From contig JBHGNT010000016.1 in the NCBI GenBank assembly GCA_043228905.1, forward strand, positions 18,972,001 to 19,036,000: DNA of 64,000 nt, given 5' to 3'. The stretch's first letter is position 1, and every line of letters begins with the position of its first letter. Below, in pieces: positions 11,790 through 24,300 of this stretch. The DNA is from Azolla caroliniana. Taxonomy: Eukaryota; Polypodiophyta. The notes beneath the pieces were generated by a model. That model made no database searches, was not told the DNA's origin, and saw nothing but the letters and a program-made list of their open reading frames with translations. The position numbers were made by a program, and so were the translations under genes.

Positions 11790-12441
11790 AGGTGGCGAAC
11801 AAAAGACTCCGTCAATCGAGCAGACAAAAGAACCTGATTGTAAGGTTTAGGTACAACGAGTACATGGCGCATCACTATGCATTCGACTCACAAAGAAGCT
11901 ACCCAAGATCCCCGGTGGATCAAGGCAATGATGGAGGAGATGTACACATTGTTTGACAATAATGTTTGGGATTTAGTCCCATCCTCGGACACCGAGAAGA
12001 AGCCAATTGGTTGCGCTAGGTCTTCAAGATAAAGCATAATGCGGATGGTATAGTCAATCAGTTCAAGGCTCGACTAGTCGTTAAGGGGTATGCACAAACC
12101 CATGGCATAGAGTCTTAGACTATGAGGAAACATTTGCCTTGGTGGCAAAATTGACTATTGTGAGGATGATAATTGCACTCAGCCATGAAAGGGTAGCACT
12201 TGCACCAAATGGACATGAAGAACACGTTCCTCCAAGGCAAGCTCGAGAGTTTACATGATGCAACCACCTGGCTTCAAATTGAGCAAACATCCACAAGCAG
12301 TTTGCCGATTGACGAAGCTACTCTATGAACTAAAGCAAGCCCCAAGAGCATGACATTTGAAGCTCACATTATATCTTCAAAACATCAGCTTCTGAATATA
12401 AAAATTTGATAACTCGTTGTATATTTGGAACAATTCCACCC
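11790..12441 (+). pseudogene. Copia reverse transcriptase fragment
   Basis: Frames read Y-M-A-H-H-Y-A-F, W-I-K-A-M-M-E-E-M, an I-G-C-A...V-F-K-I-K-H-N-A-D-G block, A-R-L-V-V-K-G-Y-A-Q-T-H, H-Q-M-D-M-K-N-T-F-L-Q-G and L-Y-I-W-N-N-S. These line up in order with the RT of the full-length element at 48960-49610. It therefore looks like the 3' half of the outer copia whose 5' LTR is at 4918, separated from it by the nested element and the palindrome array. The copy stops before the YVDD box, at about 12441. Stops and frameshifts are present throughout. Confidence 0.8.
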
Positions 12442-12570
12442 ATGTAACACAGTTTGTTTATCACCAAAATTCATTTCACGGCTTCCCAATTATCTTTGCT
12501 AGGATTCGAGACAAAACAACTTACTACACCAAATGCATGAGCAATGGTAGGCCTCCTGCGTACCTTAGCG
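12442..12570 (-). pseudogene. Short copia RT fragment on the opposite strand
   Basis: On minus, the frame reads R-P-T-I-A-H-A-F-G-V-V-S followed by N-P-S-K-D-N-W-E-A-V-K. This is the conserved block just before the RNase H domain in many plant copia polyproteins. Only about 40 codons remain. It abuts the + strand copia RT end, so two unrelated insertions meet here. Confidence 0.65.
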
Positions 12571-12689
12571 TGTAGGATCTATGTATCGATGGAGTTAATC
12601 CCTCCTCGATTTCATCTGCGGAGCTCGAACCAGCCATACCCTTTTGATGGCGAATCATGCGAAGATGGTTGTCACTCACCTTCCAGCCT

Positions 12690-13145
12690 CACATTCACTT
12701 AACGATTAAGAGATGATTAAGAATAATATCCCTCTCCCTCTCTCTCATAGACAATAGAAGCAAAGAATATATTTATTACCCCTATTGCTAAGAGGTCTAC
12801 CACCAACAAGGAAGAGAGAATAGTGTTTCTCTACTAAACACTATCACTAATCTCTCTTAGGCTCAAAGGTTACAAGAAGAGAAGAGAGAAACCTTACACT
12901 CTTAATCACTAGGGAGATCTCTACCAATGGAAGAACCCTTACAAAGACACCACAATGTGGTGTATATAGGATTTACATTTGGAGTATGACCCTTTCACAC
13001 TTGGCCGCCCATTAGCTCCCTTCCCTCTTGGTTTGCTCTTGCCATTTCCTCTTCATGGTTCCTTTAGTCATACAATATCCTTGTTGATGCGCCCTTCTTC
13101 ACAACCAATTGTGGTGCAATCCAACGCTTAACATCCCCCCAACCT
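12690..13145 (-). repeat. Probable LTR with adjacent polypurine tract
   Basis: On minus, a G-rich tract (ggttggggggA, 13134-13145) is followed immediately by TGTTAAGCG at 13133, the normal polypurine-tract/3' LTR junction. Inside, a TATA-like ctatatacac lies near 12960 and an aataaatata word near 12755. The inner (left) end is not clear, and no target duplication was found. The element body would lie to the right (13146 upward), but no coding could be recognised there. Confidence 0.5.
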
Positions 13146-14230
13146 AATGAGTGCACACTCCTGGGTGCACAATGGGAGGTGAGGTCGGAGTGTCAGGGGC
13201 GAGGAGGATGGAGTAGGGTGGTTCGTTGGGTTGTGGGTGATGGCAGAGGTGGTGGCAGATGCATCAAATGTTGAGGGGAAGTAGGTGAATCTCCTGCATT
13301 TGATCGGTTGTTGTGAAGAAGTCTTTATTCGGACCGGTTAGTCACGTGGATGTGGTATAGCTAGCAAAGGAAGAGGGGGGGTGTCCTACCAAAACTGATG
13401 TAGATTGGAAAGAATCAAGTGTCAATCATAGTTTCAAAATCCCATTTGTAGATGGAGGGGAGGATGTTGACATGGGTCAGAGGCCTACAAGTTGTCGACG
13501 TATTGGGCCTTTATTTAAATCAAAATCGAGACCCCACCACGAGTGGAAACATCATCGGAAGATGGGGGCATGGAAAGAGGGGGGAGTCGAGGAGAATTAA
13601 CAGAAGTTGTAAAAATCGGATGCTCGCTTGGATGTATGGGTCAGGCACATCATGATATGTACGTATGAAACATCGCATGAAACGGATCATCCCAGCTTCT
13701 ATTGGGGTTGTTGTTAAGAGTCGTGGAAACATAGAAGCCTAGGGTGGTTAACCATTCCTGAGCTGCCTGAAAATCGTGCCAACTCCATTGTCGTGGGAGG
13801 GGACAAAAGCAGAGGTTCGTATGCATCTCTGGGTGATGTAGTGCGAACCACTAGCAAAATGATGATTGCTCAAACCACGGGAGGCACCACAACGACTGGG
13901 TACTCGGGAGTTCGGTCAGCGGGTTAGCCATCGGGAAGTACCATCCTCGAGTCAAAGGGGGGTGGGAGTTCGACCAAGTGAGCAAGATGTTGACTTGGGG
14001 CTCGATGGCAACCTCAGGGTATTAGGCGTACAAGCGTGTGAGGAGCAAGGGGGGTTCGCAAAAATCGAACTCCCATGGGATGGGGGTTGCAGATTGACTG
14101 TCGAGGCGGGAATCCCAACCGTCATCGCGTTCGATGCCAGTGCCACCTATAGCCCGTGAGCCAATTGGTACAGATCTACTAAGTCCGTGTAGGTCGTGGC
14201 TGTGTTGAATCTAGCAGACACGTACTACAA
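13146..14230. other. GC-rich stretch without a recognised gene
   Basis: The stretch is markedly richer in G on the + strand than its neighbours, and short open frames occur on both strands. None shows a domain. It may be non-coding internal sequence of the LTR element whose polypurine tract is at 13134-13145. Confidence 0.4.
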
Positions 14231-14359
14231 TTGTGGGGGTGTGGTAAAGATGGGAGGCGGGAGCTATTGGTGAAGCATCAGGTGGGCGAGGGGATGGTTG
14301 AAAGGGAGGGCTTTTCAAAGGGTGGCTTTGGTCAATGCACATTTCGTATGGTTGAGGAC

Positions 14360-14870
14360 ATGTGTATGTGTGTGTGTGTCAAGAGGCAATCGATGGGTAG
14401 AGGATCCAAAGCGGGGGGGATAGGGGAGGTAGGGACGAGCGAGGTGAGGGGTGTGTGTTAGGTGTGCAAGCGAGGGTGGGGATGGTGGGGATGGTGGCTA
14501 GGAGGGGGTTTGCGGGGGTGGTGGGTATCACTGAGTGAGTTCGATGTGTGTGTGTGTGTCAAGAGGCAGTCAATGGGCAGAGGATCCAAAGCGGGGGGGA
14601 TATGGGAGGTAGGGACGGGCGAGGTGAGGGGTGTGTGTTAGGTGTGCAAGCGAGGGTGGGGATGGTTGAGGACATGTGTGTGTGTGTGTGTGTGTGTGTG
14701 TCAAGAGGCAGTCGATGGGCAGAGGATCCAAAGCGGGGGGGATAGGGGAGGTAGGGATGGGCGAGGTGAGGGGTGTGTGTTAGGTGTGCAAGCGAGGGTG
14801 GGGATGGTGGCTAGGAGGGGGTTTGCGGGGGTGGTGGGTATCACCGAGTGAGTTCGAATCCCATTCCGAG
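14360..14870 (+). repeat. GT-rich minisatellite, three units
   Basis: The word caagaggca recurs at about 14380, 14560 and 14702. Each time it is preceded by a (TG)n tract and followed by a near-identical block (gggcagaggatcc, a run of G, ggtgaggggtgtgtg, caagcgagggtgggg). Unit lengths are about 180 and 142 bp; the shorter unit lacks the gtttgcgggggtgg segment. Open frames across it are repeat artefacts. Confidence 0.85.
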
Positions 14871-15040
14871 GCGATGTCGATTGGGGGTTGGGTACAGTCA
14901 GGGGGTTGGAGGGCTCTCGCGCGGGCCTCATAGAAGGTCATACGTGTGTATTCTTAAGCTATATGGGACATGTTTTTTCTGTACAACGATTGACAAAGAT
15001 ACTAGACATAGTTCATTACATGTCCGGTTGCTAAAGCCAT

Positions 15041-15319
15041 TTGGGTGGTTATATCACAAATTTGGGAATGAATAAGTGTAGTATTTTGTCATATTTTAAG
15101 TGGGTTTTTATTGATGATGATAAAGGTATACCTGCACCATCATATCAAGTCATGCTTGACTATCTTAGGTATTGGGGGATGTGGTTTAATTGGACAATGA
15201 GAAATGGGTTCATGCTTGGTGGACTTCATAGGGTAACACAACAACTCCGTAGTGATAAAAGGGGAGTTGATTTGGCAATTTTCGCAACTATGTTGGATGG
15301 GGATGTTGTCCCAATATGA
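15041..15319 (+). pseudogene. LINE ORF2 C-terminal tail fragment
   Basis: The 92-codon frame contains L-R-Y-W-G-M-W-F-N-W-T-M-R-N-G-F. The same block occurs as L-R-Y-W-G-L-R-R-N-W-N-M-R-N-A-F in the LINE relic at 62176-62670. Both lie downstream of the zinc-binding region in plant LINE ORF2 proteins. No RT or endonuclease accompanies this fragment. Confidence 0.65.
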
Positions 15320-15598
15320 GGTAGAGTTATGTCATCTAGTATTACAACACTGAAGAGGGTTTACCTTGCCATCTCACTACCAATGAAGTAATGGAGATAG
15401 CAATGGTTGTATTATCATCTTGTTTTAATAATAAACATGCATTTACGAAAAAGAAGAAGGAGAAGATAGTGATAAGAGAGAACAAGAGGGAGAAAAGGAT
15501 GAGTTGTCTACAATAAGTGAAATAATGGAATTTAACAACAAAGAAAGAGAAAGAGAAATGACCAATCACAAATGCCTTCACTCGACAAGTGATGATCA

Positions 15599-15988
15599 AC
15601 GGTTCGAAACTCCTTCCTTACATATATATGAGAGGTGCAAGTTAAACCATCTTACATTCTCGAGATGATCAAAGTATTATCATTTAAGTGGTGTAAATTG
15701 ACATATTCAAGTAATAGAAGTATTCCCTTTTCATCAAGGGTTCAAATCTCCTTTCTTACATATATATGAAAGGTGCAAGTTAAGCCATCTTACATTCTGG
15801 AGATGATCAAAGTGGTATCATTTAAGTGGTGTAAATTGATATATTCAAGTAATAGAATTATTTAGTTTTCATCACGGGTTCAAATCTCCTTCCTTACATA
15901 TATATGAGAGGTGCAAGTTAAGCCATCTTACATTCTCGACATGATCAAAGTGTTATAATTTAAGTGGTGTAAATTGATATATTCACAT
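15599..15988 (+). repeat. Tandem repeat, 138-bp period, three units, third one interrupted
   Basis: Units start at 15601, 15739 and 15877 (ggttcRaa...). They share ttacatatatatga, gtgcaagttaa, ccatcttacattct and ggtgtaaattga words. The third unit is broken after attcac by a solo LTR and resumes at 16665 with the expected taatagaagt...ttcagttttcac sequence. Confidence 0.88.
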
Positions 15989-16550
15989 TGTCGTGAAGAA
16001 AACCGGCCAGAAGTGAAATCGGCGAAGCAGGTCGCATGAACCAGCTCTACACTTTTCCACACCAATTAATACCTTGTACATAACTAGGAGTAGGACGGTG
16101 GGTGTAAATAGACTAGATGTGACACATTGAATGTCTAGGAAATCAAGGAGTATCTTTGTCCGAAAGGACAGAGAATAAATGGATGAAAACGAGGGTGCAA
16201 TGGCCTGCCTCGACGGCCTATAAAAGGGAAGGAAGAAGGAAGATGAAGGTATCACATTTTGGGAGTGAGGAGGAAGCGCTATCGGATTGGGACTGAGATC
16301 TCTCCTCCATCGTTCATCATTCACTGCAGGATTTTGGGACTGAGTTGCCTCTGCTTCGTGGACAACCCGTGTGCTTCCGACAGAGGTTCCACAGTGCAGT
16401 CGGGCTGCGTGCGTGCGTGAGCTTTGTGTGGGTGTGTGTGTTCGCCTGAGTCGGGTCCGTTGCCGGCTTGCCGGTTGTAATCGTTATTGAATTTGTAATC
16501 AAGACTTTGTTCTCTCTCTCTCTTTCCCCCCCTCTGTGTTTCCGCAAGCT

Positions 16551-16598
<48 letters not shown>

Positions 16599-16664
16599 GC
16601 TCCTTGGTTCAAGGCCCCCGCGGTCCTGCCTCTTTCCACACGCGAAGAGCGTAACAACTCGACA
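15989..16664 (+). repeat. Solo LTR inserted in a tandem repeat
   Basis: The 676-bp insert begins TGTCGTGAAG and ends AACTCGACA, so the termini are five-base inverted repeats (TGTCG/CGACA). It has a promoter-like layout: cctataaaaggg at about 16219 and a (CT)n tract at 16551-16596 near the 3' end. The flanks are ACAT and ACGT, a probable 4-bp target duplication with one change. The interrupted tandem-repeat unit continues on the far side. No internal retroelement sequence is present. Confidence 0.75.
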
Positions 16665-16799
16665 ACGTAATAGAAGTGTTCAGTTTTCACCTCATCCTCT
16701 TCAATATCTATTTCGCATAACCGCACCCTCTTTAGCCCAACCATGTTGTTTACTTCTAGGATCTCCACTTTGAATAATTAAATGCCCGCAATGTTGCCG

Positions 16800-17420
16800 A
16801 TTGTGACCTATGTGACAATGTCATCGAGGATGACAAGCGAGATTTTGATGGAAATGGGCAGATCATAAGTGTGACGATAACATGACAACATATCCGAGAG
16901 GTTCATTCATCTCAATCTCGTGTGTCGTATTTCCTCAGGTAGAACTGAAGTAGCAAATGCATGAGTTGATGTCGCATCCGGTGCCACAACAACAACTGAC
17001 CATTCATTTGGATTTCCTACTTTTAACAGTATATACAATAAGGGGAAGCTCCATGATAGAAACGTATCAACCAACATCGTCAATGATGAATGATTGAATC
17101 TTTACAGTGTTATATCCTTCCATTTAATCGATTACCCAGAGGATCGACTTCATGAATGAATGAATCGAGATTTTGATGGCGACGAACATATCATAAGCAT
17201 GACGATAATGCGACAACATCTTCGGGAGGTTCATCCATCTCAACCCCATGATTCATTCATTCTAGTCGAGGATCGACTTCATGAATGAATGAATCGAGAT
17301 TTGGATGGTAACGAACATATCATAAGTGTAACGATTCATGTCAATCTCAATCTCATGATACATTCATTCATTGTAATCGAGGATCCCACTTCATGAATGA
17401 ATGAATGAATGAATGAATAA
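16800..17420 (+). repeat. Degenerate tandem repeats with attcattcatt/aatgaatgaat palindromes
   Basis: Related blocks begin near 16835, 17165 and 17295. They share gagattttgatgg, catatcataag and acgata words, then tcaatctcatgattcattcatt. The last two are about 130 bp apart. Each ends in attcattcatt followed some 25 bp later by aatgaatgaatga, so a hairpin is possible. The array ends about 250 bp upstream of the HslU start codon. Confidence 0.75.
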
Positions 17421-17670
17421 ATTGAGGAGCCACTTCATCTCATCTCATGATTCATTCATTCATTTTGATGAGAATGAATTATGAAGGAATATGTATATGT
17501 ATAATGTATGTATGGAATTGAGATGGTTTCCATTATTTACATAACTAGCCCCACGAAGAAAGACATGGCAGTTGCTCTTCCTGCAGATCTTCATCGCTGA
17601 GACGCAGACGACGACGATCGTTGAAAAGAAGAAGACAGAAGACAGAAGACAGAGCGCAGGAGACGAAGAA

Positions 17671-18285
17671 ATGATCCTCCTCCAGAGGTTTCTTCCCGCC
17701 TTCAGACAGATTAGGCTTACCCATCAGACGTGGCTCCATCTTTCAACGTAAGTACCTGAACCAAACTCAACTAATCTGGCATAATCTGCACCCATCTCAG
17801 CTCAATCGTCCCGATCTATCGTGATTTCTTCCACGTTAATGAATTTCCTTTTCCTTCCTTCTGCGTAAGGAGCTGATGCATGACCTCGAATCTTGTTTTT
17901 ATTCTCTGTTTGATCTATTCTTGTCCTAAGAATTTCGGTTTAAGTTTTTCTTTTCGAAAATACCTTTTCTGTGTGGGCCCATTTATCTAGATCCTTCAGC
18001 TAATGGTGGCTGATTCAATGTACTGAGAAGAAGAACAATACATTTTAAATCAAGGAAGCGTTAGAAGTCTTGATTGGTTCATTTGTTGATGGTTTCCCTA
18101 ACGTGTTCTGCATTGTGTATTGAGCTAGAGGTTTTGGTATGTACTTCTTTGGAAAAATATGTAAGAAATTTGAATTATGAATAAATGTAGCCACACACAT
18201 ATCAACCTCAATCCAATTTCATTAACTAAATGAGCGAGCAACAGAAAATGGATGGAAGAAAGATATTGATCCATGAGTGACAAAA

Positions 18286-18327
<42 letters not shown>

Positions 18328-21300
18328 CTTGTTTCAGCTTTCACTGTTAGAGTGTTGCTTTAAACATACCTTATTGGATCTTTACAGAAAATCTAGTTTG
18401 TGAATTCTAAAGAGTCACTTCTATAACTGTTAAGCATTTATGGGAGCTGAATTTGACCTTGGTCACAATCCATCTCTTTGATTCCAGTTTGGGATGCTAA
18501 AAATGGCACAAACACATACATATTCTAAACCAGAAACAAAATTAACTCATTGTAATTTCAGTAAATTTGACTTTCTTGGTTCATACCATTTTTGGAATCC
18601 TAGAAAATTGATGTATAAATCCCGAAACATTATAAATCTGTATGCTTTCTTAACATCTAATGTATCTTAATTTTCCTAGTTTTGTACATTATGGCTACAG
18701 ATTCAGGTATGGTATCATATTGTGATTTTTTCCTCAGATTCTCTAGGTTTTAAAGAGCAAGAAATTTTAGAAAAGACCGTCTTTCTTTATGTATGCTGCA
18801 AGTGCTACTCGTTTAAGTTGAATCTCTTAGGATACTAAAGTTTTAGGATATTTTTAATGTTGGCAGATCTACCCTTTCAGAAGGAGTAATTGATAATGTT
18901 AAGGCATCAGAGGTTGAATTTGAAGTGGCCCCATCAGGTATTGATCACACGTAGTATCATGAGTTTGATAAAGGGGAAGTAGTTGACACAAGCCTTATTT
19001 CTATTTGAATTATGGTCTTGTAGCAGGTCAATCAAGCTTGACGCCTTCAACGATAGTTGGCATATTGGATCGCTATATTGTTGGACAAGGGGATGCAAAA
19101 CGTGCAGTTGCGGTGGCTTTGCGTATGCGCCTATCAGCCTTTTGCTTGTAAACAATCCACTTAGAAAGTAGGTCATGTTCAATGCTAGAGCTGAAATAGA
19201 AAACTCAAGTAGAAGATAATCTCCTTCCTTGTTACTGCATATTCAAGCACCGATGTTTAAGTTTCCAGAAATACATTTTAGTTTTTGGTCTTCCTGTCTT
19301 GTGGAGCTTTAGATTTCACTCTTTATTGAACTCGAATATGTTCCTGCTGGCTTTGAATCAAACAACCATTTTAGATTTAATTAAGGATGCATAACTGTTG
19401 CTGACCTCATCTTTATGGATGGATCAAGATGGTGCTGGATAATGTGAAGATAACGATTGATGGCCCAGTCCTAGGATACTATAGGAAATGTGAGCCTTTC
19501 TGAATCTTAATCAGGATTTTGCTGAAATTCTCACTGGATTTGTGTTGAAATCTTAGAACATGATGCAAGGTTACTGGCATGAATGTGTGTTGTGATTAGT
19601 CATAAACATTACTAGAATTAGTCTGATTCTTCATGATTGGAAAGTGGATGTGATGCTACCTTGTTTATTGAGAACAGAATCGATTTCTATCATTGGAATG
19701 TTTCCAAGTGCCATTTCTTCTGTGGTATGGTTTTACAATATGTCCAAACAGGAAGCAACATGGGTGTTTAAAAAAATCTTGATGCCTTCGTAACACATTA
19801 CCAGAAGAAATGCTCATAATGTCAACTTAATAAAGCAAAATGAATTAAAACAGTATGCCTGCTGTGCTACAATAGATTTTAGAAGTATAGACAATCTATG
19901 GATTTTTACAGGCATGAGATTTACATTTTGAACTTGATATCAACAGGATTACTCCAAATTGAGATTTCCTGGTATATATGACTGAACTCTGAAGGCAGGG
20001 AAGATGCCATCATCCCCAGGTTTCAGCGGAAACCCATATAACACCATACTGTAGCATAAAAGAGGCCTCTCATATAACCCATATAAATCCCGAAACATCC
20101 CTTTGGTGACAATATCGTTTATGTGTAGGTTTTAGGTCTCCTAGAGGCCTATTTCTCTAATATTTAATAATGATTGGTATATATACATGTGTGTGTGTGT
20201 GTTCATGTATGTGTGTGTGTGTGTGTGATATATAGATAGATAGATAGATAGATAAATATAGATTGATTGGTAGATAGATGAATAGAACCTAAGCTAATTA
20301 CACTGGTTCCAACACATTAAAGAAGACGCATTTAATCTGTTACTTGAAAGCCTTTCATTCCATTGTTAATCTCATATTACTTTGAAAAAATCCCCATTCC
20401 TGTGAAAAGCTCCTTCTGCAAATAGTTGCACACCAGTTTTCAATAGTCCCCAACATAGTAGAGCTTAAATATAGCTTTTACTCTTTGATTACAATCACAA
20501 GAAAACGCCTTAAGATGGGTGACCATGGTCTCCATAACATCGCCTTCTTCTCATGTATCAAATATGCCTTTGAATGTGTAGGCTGCACTCTAAAGTTCTA
20601 TCTTTTCAATACAATGGGTCATCCTTTGACGATTTTACATAAATACCACAGGGAATAGATGGCGCAGGCATCGAGTGCCTCCTGAATTAAGGGAGGAAAT
20701 CGTTCCCAAAAATATTTTAATGATAGGTCCTACTGGATGTGGGAAGACAGAAATTGCAAGGAGATTGGCAAAGCTTGCAGATGCACCTTTTGTTAAGGTT
20801 AGCTAGCTCTCTGCCTATGGGAATATGTTTAATTGACAATCGTGATTCTAGGCATGAGCTATTAAACTTGTTGCTCATTACTCATTTCTGTGCTTAGACA
20901 TGGAGATCTATATACCAAATCTGACACCTTTAATATGTCTTCTTCTCTTAGGTTGAAGCCACTAAGTTTACTGAGGTAGGATTTCATGGCCGAGATGTAG
21001 ATCAGATAATTCGTGATCTGGTTGATAATGCAATTCAATTGCAACGCCAAAAGGTATTAAAATGATATTCAATTTTATGGCTGTTAAGTGAGTGAAACAA
21101 ATTGTGTTCCAATGGATATGTAGGTGCGCTTGCAGGTTGTAGAAGAAGTTAAAGAAGTTGTTGCACAGCAGATATTGTTAAAGCTCACTGGATTAAATGG
21201 TTCTATGGAGGTGTCCTCATCTTTCTAATTTTTACTGTTTACACCTAGCTAACATTGTTTTAACGTTTGATTGATCTTGGAAAATTGTCACTTGTAGAGT

Positions 21301-24300
21301 GGGAATCTTACCCCAGAGGAACGAGACGCATACCATGGTTATCGGCAACTATATTTTAGCGGTGAATTGGATGCCAAAATGGTAACTGTTGATTTGCCTG
21401 AAGGAAAGGTGCGGATGCCATTCGATTTTTCTAATGCTGGTGGGATCGGAGTAGGTAACTTTGTTTATAAGGTAAGATTTCATTTTCAATACAAAATCAT
21501 TAACCATGAAGGATTTAAATTGAAGAATATTGGTATATCATGTTTGTTTCTGCAAAGAGTATTGAATTAATAATTATACAACACTTGCTGCAAATTCACA
21601 AGATCACTGATAAAGATTGGACACACTGCAGCGGTTGCAAATCTCACACTGTAGGATGGATGTTCCAGATAGTGGTGGCAGTAAATGACAAGCATTCACT
21701 TTGTTCTAGTGACAAATTAAATTTTTTGGTGATTCCCAGATCATTGAAACAAAGCTCCACAGATGATGTGGAATCAGATCAAATAAATCTGTGAGCATGA
21801 ATAGTGCAATTGTAAATATTTCGCCATTATAATGTGGTTACAAGGGGTAAATCTGCCACTATCACTTCCATATAGGAACCGAGGCTTGAAAAACAGTCAG
21901 AAATCCCATCTGCAATCCAGAAATTCTGACCACTGTTCTCTGGTTTTCGGATTTGCCACTCCTTTGACACATTCACAAACATCCCATCAATGGTCGTCAA
22001 ACTTCCTATTACAAACAGATAATTTGTCCAATCCTCAGACAATGGTTTCTAGCTACTGGAGCCAATGGTTGTGCCAGTTTATCTGTGGAATTGAAGGGCA
22101 TAAAAGTTGGATCTCCTCTAATTTTCTCCAGATAAACATTTAGATTCACAATGCCCAGTGCACCTTTGCCTAATAATAAGGAATACCATTGACTTTGTCT
22201 GAGAAGAAAGGGTAGCATCCTCGATTGTAATGGAACCCACTTGGGCCATATGATTACAATGAGTCCAAACGGAAAGTTTGTTATCTCAAATATAAAATAA
22301 GATATGAGGATGTCATGTTATATCATGTATTGGCCACTAATTACGAGGATTCAGAAATAGGGAAGTCACTGATCCTTAATAGAAACAAAAGGATCCTTAA
22401 TTGGTCAAGATCCTGGAAGTGCAAAGGAAGATCATGACCGTCGATTTAATATCAATTTAATGCACTTCAGAGCAGTATGGCCACAAGATTAACAATTGCT
22501 CATTATGGAAATTTGTATTGTGCATGATGACTAGAATTCTTACAAAAGTGTACAATCAAATGATGGCTTGAAAAACACAAGGAAATAAGGTCTTTGACTG
22601 AAATGAAACAGTACTACCACACAAAATGTCTGATCCCATGATAATGTCTTGTTGCAGTTCCCTCAATCACAAGTTCTAAACTGGCTCATATCTAACAATA
22701 GACAACGTAGAACAGATATGATCAACTAGTTGAATTCTTTCTACGAGGAGATTGAGAAGTAGAGAATACAGCCAGATCCAGTCCATCGTCTCTTGCTTTG
22801 GGGATTTACTTCCATGATCCATTGATAAGGCAGAAGCTTTTGCTGCCAAATCTCCTGGAATATATGGTGGAAACCTATTTAGCCGTGTTGATGTGCACTG
22901 TAGGTGAACTTCGTCACATTCCAGCATTTGCAACCATTTCCTTTGTCTAGTTGCTTGAAATTCGTCAAACATTTCAAAATCTTGCTGACTCTCTTAATTT
23001 GCCCATCCATCTTTGGATGGTATAAGGAACTTAATTTTAGCTGAGGAACTCCCCATTCATTGAAAGATCATGGTACTTAAAAAATAAATGAAAAATGTCT
23101 TCACCACCTCTTCCGCTTCACAAGGAGTCCCATATATTAAATGAAGCAGGCTCAGCTTGTTAAATCATTCTACTACCACACGGCACTCTTGTGCTATCTG
23201 GATGGAGGCAACCATGTAATAAGTCTATAGAAATGGATACCCAAGGGTTTTCTGGAATGGAAAGAAGGAAGCAGCCTGCAAACAAACATTGGAAGTACAA
23301 ACATAATCTTCCTTGTCCTCAGCCTAGTTTCTGCCCAAAATAGACTGTAGTAATGAGTGCTCGAGATTCCTAGTCCACAGTTTGTTATGATGCTCATGAA
23401 CCATTTTTCATCTCAGTTAGGATGATGGAGACATAATCTTCTTTGCGTGGACCACTAAAGGCCACCTGACACCATTATTATTGTGGCCTTGCGGCAGCCT
23501 ACTTGGAGTTAACTCTGAGCCGATTTATGCTCCACAATGAGCTTTCTTGATTTTGTCTACAATCCCATCCATTGAAGGACTCGAACCGTTGCTATGCACT
23601 CTCGCCCCCGCAAAGTGTCTGCACTCACATTCTCTATGCTCGGTCACCTGAACTAACATATGAGGCAGGCAAAGATTCCAACTTTTTTTAAGTGGTATGA
23701 GAATGCCTGTCTAGATGCACAACCAAGAGTTGTGTTCAGTGTTGGCTTCATGGGAACCTTTTGGAGCATGGCTGGAAAGAGTAAGGAATAATATCAGAGC
23801 ATGGCTGATACCTTCATTGGAAACATTATTCGAGGATGATGAATATATGGAAGTTATCAGCTACTGGAATAACTGTGGTGAAGAAAAGCCAAGCATTACA
23901 GTCCAACCAGTCTTGGAGGAAAAATGGCTGATCTGATAAAGAGATTGGCTAAATGGAGTAAGCTGCTTCCTTTGTGAACAAAGAACCAAGATCACAAGTT
24001 CCATCTTCCTATGAACCCTCTGCTCTGAGACCACTTTAACAGACATCGCCAATGACCGGAATCCTTTTTTACATTTCTTATAACATGATAAGGTAATGGC
24101 TACCACTCTTACCCACTTGATATGAGATATTCTTGGTTTGGATGAAATGTGTATATGCTTTATGATCTATTTTGAAGGCAAAGTATGATGTCATATTCCA
24201 CTATCCTCTGAATCGATCTTGACATTTTTAGTAACAATATAGGTTATTTACGTTTATATATATCATTTACTTGAGCTGGGCACTGGTTTCATTAAAGTGA

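Noticed and set aside
14840-14870. B-box-like gagttcgaatccc suggesting a tRNA or SINE
   Set aside because: No cloverleaf forms, the upstream A box is poor, and the word is part of the GT-rich minisatellite edge.
16317-16773. Overlapping frames rich in R-E or S-L repeats
   Set aside because: They are translations of the (CT)n tract in the solo LTR.
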